Assembly (NCBI GenBank): GCA_903905505.1
Contig: CAIVGL010000019.1
Span: forward strand, 1-59,820
DNA: 59,820 nucleotides
Direction of reading: 5' to 3'
Source: an uncultured Bacteroidia bacterium
GTDB lineage: Bacteria > Bacteroidota > Bacteroidia > Bacteroidales > Prolixibacteraceae
The notes under the pieces were generated by a model. That model had not been told where the DNA came from. It saw nothing but the letters and a program-made list of their open reading frames with translations, and ran no database searches. How positions within the stretch are numbered: the first letter of the stretch is position 1; each line of letters starts with the position of its first letter. A program made the position numbers and the translations under genes. Shown here in pieces: positions 55,908 through 59,820 of the stretch.

Positions 55908-56489
55908 TTATTCAACCTCTTCGTATGAAATATCCTCAACGGTTGGCTCATTGGGATTTTTAGGTTGCTTAGGACCTTTAAAATACTTTAGTAGGTCTGT
56001 GAGTCCATTGAGCAGGATTAATCCACCAAGGAAAGGCAAGATCGCTTCTGCACTTTTAAAAGGATCAGACAATAAATAAGAACCACTTATAAGGGTTAGG
56101 AAGCCAATGATCATAAAGAACCAAGCCCATACCGAGCGTCCTAAGGCACGCATAGAACCAAAGAGCTGGGCAAGACCCATCATCACCAAGACAATACCGA
56201 TGATCACCATAAATATCTTGACCATTGCCCCTGGTGAAGAGATCAGGATTAATCCAAAAATAATACTCACCGTCCCTTGTACCGAAACAAATCCACCTTG
56301 ATAACTTTTAGTACTAAAATTAGACAATAACAGGGTTAACAGACCGCTAAAGGCCAACATTGAACCCATTACCACGACTACTGTTTTCATGGTTAATCCC
56401 GGTACAAAAAGCAGAATAGATCCTGTGACTATGGTTGAAAGAATTCGTACGATAGACTTTCGAGAATTGGAAGCAAACATGACTGCCAT
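55908..56489 (-). CDS. DUF308/HdeD-like membrane protein
   Basis: A 193-residue protein with six hydrophobic helices in pairs (about 15-95 and 100-170), with GLILISSPGAMVKIFMVIIGIVLVMMGLAQLFGSMRAL as a family-like segment, and an acidic tail ending VEDISYEEVE. HdeD-type proteins are linked to acid or envelope stress, but the molecular role is unknown. It is 115 bases upstream of ilvE on the same strand, and its own 5' side faces yebC across a divergent region that holds a strong inverted repeat. Confidence 0.75.
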   Translation of the reverse strand: MAVMFASNSRKSIVRILSTIVTGSILLFVPGLTMKTVVVVMGSMLAFSGLLTLLLSNFSTKSYQGGFVSVQGTVSIIFGLILISSPGAMVKIFMVIIGIVLVMMGLAQLFGSMRALGRSVWAWFFMIIGFLTLISGSYLLSDPFKSAEAILPFLGGLILLNGLTDLLKYFKGPKQPKNPNEPTVEDISYEEVE

Positions 56490-56592
56490 AATAAAGCTTT
56501 AATAATCAATTTATTAGACTAATACACACGAGCCAAAGCGTAAAAAAATCTAGCTTTAGCATCCCGAAATAGCCATTCAGTTATTCAAAACG

Positions 56593-56627
56593 AAATTAAC
56601 TGAAAATATCAAGATTTCAGTTAATTT
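56593..56627. repeat. Perfect 13-base inverted repeat in the DUF308-yebC divergent region
   Basis: AAATTAACTGAAA (56593-56605) and TTTCAGTTAATTT (56615-56627) are perfect reverse complements around a nine-base loop. It is about 100 bases from either start, with no gene before it, so an operator or the end of a small RNA are both possible. Confidence 0.55.
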
Positions 56628-56751
56628 TCAACTTCAAATAATATCCATGCTGCGCTAGAAATCAATGACCTTTAATATTTCAGTCAATATGATTCTAAAT
56701 TTAGAAAATCAGTTTAAATTTGTGGGCTATAAAAACTGAACTAATTAAGAT

Positions 56752-57465
56752 ATGGGACGCGCATTTGAATACCGAAAAGCGAGAAAGATGAAACGCTGGG
56801 GCTCTATGGCCAGAACGTTTACTAAGATTGGGAAAGAGATAGCTATTGCCATAAAGGCAGGTGGTCCGGATCCAGCAGCGAATTCACGGTTACGTGTTTT
56901 AATGGTAAACGCAAAAAATGCGAGTATGCCGAAAGAAAATATCGAGCGTGCGATAAAAAAAGCCACTTCCAAAGACCAATCCGACTACAAAGAAGTTGTT
57001 TATGAAGGGTATGCAGCTCATGGCATTGCGGTTTTAGTTGAAACGGCAACCGATAATACCACAAGAACTGTTGCAAACGTTAGAAGTTACTTTAATAAAT
57101 GCAATGGTTCTTTAGGCACCTCAGGGTGCGTTGAGTATCTTTTCGAGCATAAATGTCTATTCAAAGTTAAAAACAAGGAGGGTATTGACCTAGAAGAACT
57201 TGAGTTAGAGATGATCGACTTAGGTATTCAAGAGGTATTCCCTGAAGATGACAACATCATCATCTATGGTGATTTTGAAGCGTTTGGCCCAATACAAAAA
57301 TACATAGAAGACAATGATTTCGAGATCGTTAACGCCGAGTTTGAGCGCATACCGTCTGAAGTTAAAGAACTTACAGAAGAGCAAATCTTAGATGTAGAGA
57401 AATTATTAGAGAAACTAGAAGACGACGAAGACGTGACGAATGTCTACCATAATTTGAAGGAATAA
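56752..57465 (+). CDS. yebC: YebC/PmpR (TACO1) family regulator
   Basis: A 237-residue member of the YebC/TACO1 family. MGRAFEYRKARKMKRWGSMARTFTKIGKEI, then GGPDPAANSRLR, NAKNASMPKENIERAIKKAT and the domain with VYEGYAAHGIAVLVETATDNTTRT are hallmarks. The family includes transcription regulators and proteins that help ribosomes at proline stretches. The long acidic C-terminal part (ELTEEQILDVEKLLEKLEDDEDV) is typical. A TAAATTTG -7-like box lies at 56715-56722. A terminator follows near 57619. Confidence 0.92.
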   Translation: MGRAFEYRKARKMKRWGSMARTFTKIGKEIAIAIKAGGPDPAANSRLRVLMVNAKNASMPKENIERAIKKATSKDQSDYKEVVYEGYAAHGIAVLVETATDNTTRTVANVRSYFNKCNGSLGTSGCVEYLFEHKCLFKVKNKEGIDLEELELEMIDLGIQEVFPEDDNIIIYGDFEAFGPIQKYIEDNDFEIVNAEFERIPSEVKELTEEQILDVEKLLEKLEDDEDVTNVYHNLKE

Positions 57466-57618
57466 ATAGGTTAATATTCTACCACTTTTTATCAACTTAT
57501 TATTAATATCACCTTGTTTTAATATCTAAAATTGTAAGATAATTGCAGGATTAAAAATCCAAAGATATTTAAGACTTCCTTTCACTTGTTGAAAGGTTAT
57601 TTAGGTTAGGTTAGGTAG

Positions 57619-57650
57619 AGGAAGGGGTCTTACGACTCCTTCCTTGTTTT
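57619..57650 (+). terminator. Intrinsic terminator after yebC
   Basis: AGGAAGG/GTC (57619-57629) pairs with GAC/CCTTCCT (57634-57644) around a TTAC loop with one mismatch, followed by TTGTTTTT. It lies between the convergent yebC and ppk2 and is oriented for yebC, 154 bases past its stop. Confidence 0.75.
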
Positions 57651-57662
57651 TAGACCTCTCGA

Positions 57663-58541
57663 TCAAGACTCCTCAAGTAACAATTCCTTACTTTTTTCGA
57701 TATTCGCACGTTGGTTAGCCGTTAATTGAGGATACTCAATACCCAAGGATTCCAGACGATCGACAATAATTTGACTAACCAGAAGCTGCATCACCCATTT
57801 ATGATCGGCAGGGATGATATACCAAGGGGACGAAGCAGTGGAAGTATGGAAAAATGCCTGTTCATAGGCCTCCTGATATTCTTTCCAATGTTTCCGCTCC
57901 ACCACATCACGATCTGAAAATTTCCAGTTTTTCTCTGGATCTTCAATCCGTTTTAAGAACCGTTTCTTCTGCTCCTCTTTCGAAACGTGCAAGAAAAATT
58001 TCAGCACTAGGGTCCCATTATTGGTTAAGTAGTGTTCGAAATTATTGATATCCCCATACCGTTGTAGCCAAAAACTCTCATCGGGGGTTTGCTTGCTATA
58101 GTCAAAAGGTAGTTTCTGATTAGCCAATAGTTCAGGGTGAACGCGGGTTACCAAGACTTCCTCGTAATACGAACGGTTAAAAATGCCAATATCCCCTTTT
58201 GCTGGAGTCACTTTCATACAGCGCCACAGGTACGCATGGTCTAACTCTTCGGCAGATGGGGCTTTAAACGAGGTTACATTGCACCCTTGCGGATTTATTC
58301 CCGACATCACATGCTTGATGGTCGAATCTTTTCCCGCTGCATCCATGGCTTGAAAAATGATCAACACCGAGAATTTATCTTGAGCATAAAGTACATTCTG
58401 AATCTTCGAAAGCCGTTCAACGCTATGCTGAAGCATCTCTTCAGCATTATCGGAGTCACCGTAACCATTCTTATTACTGGTGGAGAAATCAGATAACGAT
58501 CGGCTCCGATCACTTGGAAAGCGGTACTTTGAATAATTCAT
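57663..58541 (-). CDS. ppk2: Polyphosphate kinase 2 family (polyphosphate:nucleotide phosphotransferase)
   Basis: PPK2 moves phosphate between polyphosphate and nucleotides. The 292-residue protein has Walker A FQAMDAAGKDSTIKHVM, GCNVTSFKAPSAEELDHAYLWR and Walker B GIFNRSYYEEVLVTRVHPE, plus a lid region with KKRFLKRIEDPEKNWKFSDRDVVER. The single-domain length (about 290) fits one-domain PPK2 classes; class III (AMP/ADP phosphorylation) is the best guess by length, not proved. No signal peptide; cytoplasmic. It converges on the yebC terminator and diverges from mnmE. Confidence 0.85.
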   Translation of the reverse strand: MNYSKYRFPSDRSRSLSDFSTSNKNGYGDSDNAEEMLQHSVERLSKIQNVLYAQDKFSVLIIFQAMDAAGKDSTIKHVMSGINPQGCNVTSFKAPSAEELDHAYLWRCMKVTPAKGDIGIFNRSYYEEVLVTRVHPELLANQKLPFDYSKQTPDESFWLQRYGDINNFEHYLTNNGTLVLKFFLHVSKEEQKKRFLKRIEDPEKNWKFSDRDVVERKHWKEYQEAYEQAFFHTSTASSPWYIIPADHKWVMQLLVSQIIVDRLESLGIEYPQLTANQRANIEKSKELLLEES

Positions 58542-58647
58542 AACTTAATGATTTAGGAATTGTAGTGCGAACAAAGGTGCAACGGATTAAAGTTAAGGAA
58601 TATTTTTGTTTTAGTTATCTTTGTCGAAGGTTCGCTAAAAAGAAGCT

Positions 58648-59820
58648 ATGTTAGATCAGAAAACTATTTGTGCCATATCGACACCACCAGGAATTGGCGG
58701 GATAGCTGTCATACGCGTATCAGGGAAAGAGGCGATCACCCTTACTGATCTAGTATTTAAGTCTCCAAACGGAGATAAGAAACTAATTGACCAAAAGGCA
58801 AACACACTCCATTTTGGATCCATCGTTTCGGAGGGACAAATTATTGACGAGGTGATTGTAGCCCTATTTAAGACCCCACACTCCTTTACTGGAGAAAATA
58901 TTGTTGAGATCTCTTGTCATGGTTCGGTATTTATCCAGCAGCAGATTTTGCAGTTATTAATCACCAAAGGGGCGCGGATGGCGCAGCCAGGTGAGTTTAC
59001 GCAACGGGCCTTTTTGAATGGCAAGATGGATCTTTCGCAAGCTGAGGCGGTGGCTGATCTAATTGCCTCAGGTAATGCTGCAGCACATAAGATGGCTCTG
59101 AATCAGATGAGAGGTGGATTTTCGAAAGAGCTTATCCAGCTTCGATCGGAGTTATTGCGCTTTGCAGCCCTTGTAGAGCTGGAACTCGATTTCAGTGAGG
59201 AAGATGTTGAATTTGCCGATCGGACCTTACTCATCAAGCTCTCTACGCAAGTTGCTGGATTATTACAACGACTGACCGAATCGTTTAAATTAGGAAATGT
59301 CATTAAGAATGGGATTCCGGTAGCTATTATTGGGGAGACCAACGTGGGCAAGTCCACGCTGCTGAATGCACTATTAAATGAGGATAAGGCCATTGTATCC
59401 GACATCCACGGCACCACACGCGATGTAATTGAGGATGTGGTAACCATTGGAGGGACGCTATTCCGATTTTCGGATACGGCAGGAATTCGTGATACCGCAG
59501 ATGTGATTGAGAATATGGGTATTGAGCGCAGTTACCTGCAGCTCGATAAAGCTGAGATTGTGATCCTGGTAACCGATATCAGTCGTGCTATTTTGCCAAT
59601 CACCGAACGGATCAAGAGTATTCGGGAGAAGATCACCCATCAGCAGTTGATAATTGTTGCCAACAAGGATGATCTTGCTACGGACAAGGCTCGCGCAGAA
59701 CTTTCAGCTTTTCCGCTGCTACCCAATGAATGTTTAATCTATTTAGCGGCCAAGAGTCGTTTGAATCTTGAGCAGCTTATCGGGAAGATGACAAGCACCT
59801 TTGATTTAAATGGCTTAGGA
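58648..59820 (+). CDS. mnmE: tRNA modification GTPase MnmE (partial, 3' end outside)
   Basis: MnmE, with MnmG, modifies U34 of certain tRNAs at the 5 position. The 391 codons present read without a stop to the window edge. The N-terminal folate-binding domain shows TICAISTPPGIGGIAVIRVSG, PHSFTGENIVEISCHG and PGEFTQRAFLNGKMDLSQAEAVADLIA; the G domain has GETNVGKST (G1), DIHGTTRDV (G2) and DTAGIRDT (G3), and NKDD (G4) before the edge. The C-terminal Cys motif is missing because the window ends. ATG at 58648 is the normal family start. A TATCTTTG -7-like box is at 58616-58623. Confidence 0.92.
   Translation, partial: MLDQKTICAISTPPGIGGIAVIRVSGKEAITLTDLVFKSPNGDKKLIDQKANTLHFGSIVSEGQIIDEVIVALFKTPHSFTGENIVEISCHGSVFIQQQILQLLITKGARMAQPGEFTQRAFLNGKMDLSQAEAVADLIASGNAAAHKMALNQMRGGFSKELIQLRSELLRFAALVELELDFSEEDVEFADRTLLIKLSTQVAGLLQRLTESFKLGNVIKNGIPVAIIGETNVGKSTLLNALLNEDKAIVSDIHGTTRDVIEDVVTIGGTLFRFSDTAGIRDTADVIENMGIERSYLQLDKAEIVILVTDISRAILPITERIKSIREKITHQQLIIVANKDDLATDKARAELSAFPLLPNECLIYLAAKSRLNLEQLIGKMTSTFDLNGLG

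Noticed and set aside
57596-57616. Three TTAGG units in a row, telomere-like
   Set aside because: Only three copies between convergent genes; too short to be a functional array and best seen as chance near the yebC terminator.

Overview
The window looks like chromosomal DNA of a Bacteroidota bacterium, and the gene set fits the Bacteroidales/Marinilabiliales side of the phylum better than Flavobacteria; the genus cannot be fixed from sequence alone. The case rests on AT-rich DNA, promoters of the TTTG / TAnnTTTG type, little sign of Shine-Dalgarno leaders, a PorE-like type IX secretion lipoprotein, a DUF4954 protein, OmpA-family proteins and the purM-prfA-pyrF order. No rRNA, tRNA, CRISPR array, insertion sequence, prophage or clear pseudogene was seen. 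Most of the window is core genome.

Layout. 1-9946: end of prmA, a YfcE-like phosphoesterase, an OmpA porin, a hemolysin-III membrane protein, a secreted TIM-barrel sugar isomerase, a cyclophilin, the PorE-like protein and the purM-prfA-pyrF run. 10200-17963: a secreted esterase, then a seven-gene efflux operon (TetR, TolC, HlyD, two ATPases, two permeases) that matches the enterobacterial CecR-YbhGFSR system with YbhF split in two. 18090-31897: a J-domain/KTSC fusion, a GH36-like glycosidase, aroK-parC-parE, a CPA2 antiporter, a DMT exporter, galM and a Tat-exported Gfo/Idh oxidoreductase. 32231-37683: DUF4954 and an envelope cluster of two L,D-transpeptidases, an unknown membrane protein and a Lys-ended lipoprotein. 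37847-42893: an ECF sigma factor with a PepSY-like partner, tag, a large TPR protein and rarA. 42896-45623: the methionine locus metY-metA with a long regulated leader. 45738-59820: truncated hemoglobin, aldo/keto reductase, pepF, ychF, a second ECF sigma cassette, hisS, nadA, ilvE, DUF308, yebC, ppk2 and the start of mnmE.

How the genes work together. metA (with Glu111, which predicts acetyl-CoA use) and metY make homocysteine by the O-acetylhomoserine/direct sulfhydrylation route. Upstream of metY a promoter with both consensus boxes is followed by a 37-codon leader ORF whose last ten codons include five Met and one Cys. A hairpin overlaps its stop codon and more hairpins follow. This looks like leader-peptide attenuation and is the strongest candidate here for an undescribed regulatory system.

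The second candidate is the envelope cluster. A small Ala-rich lipoprotein ending in three lysines shares an ungapped module (20 identities in 48 positions) with the N-terminal part of the neighbouring L,D-transpeptidase. Two intrinsic terminators separate the two genes. This suggests, but does not prove, a Braun-lipoprotein-like system for tethering the outer membrane to peptidoglycan.
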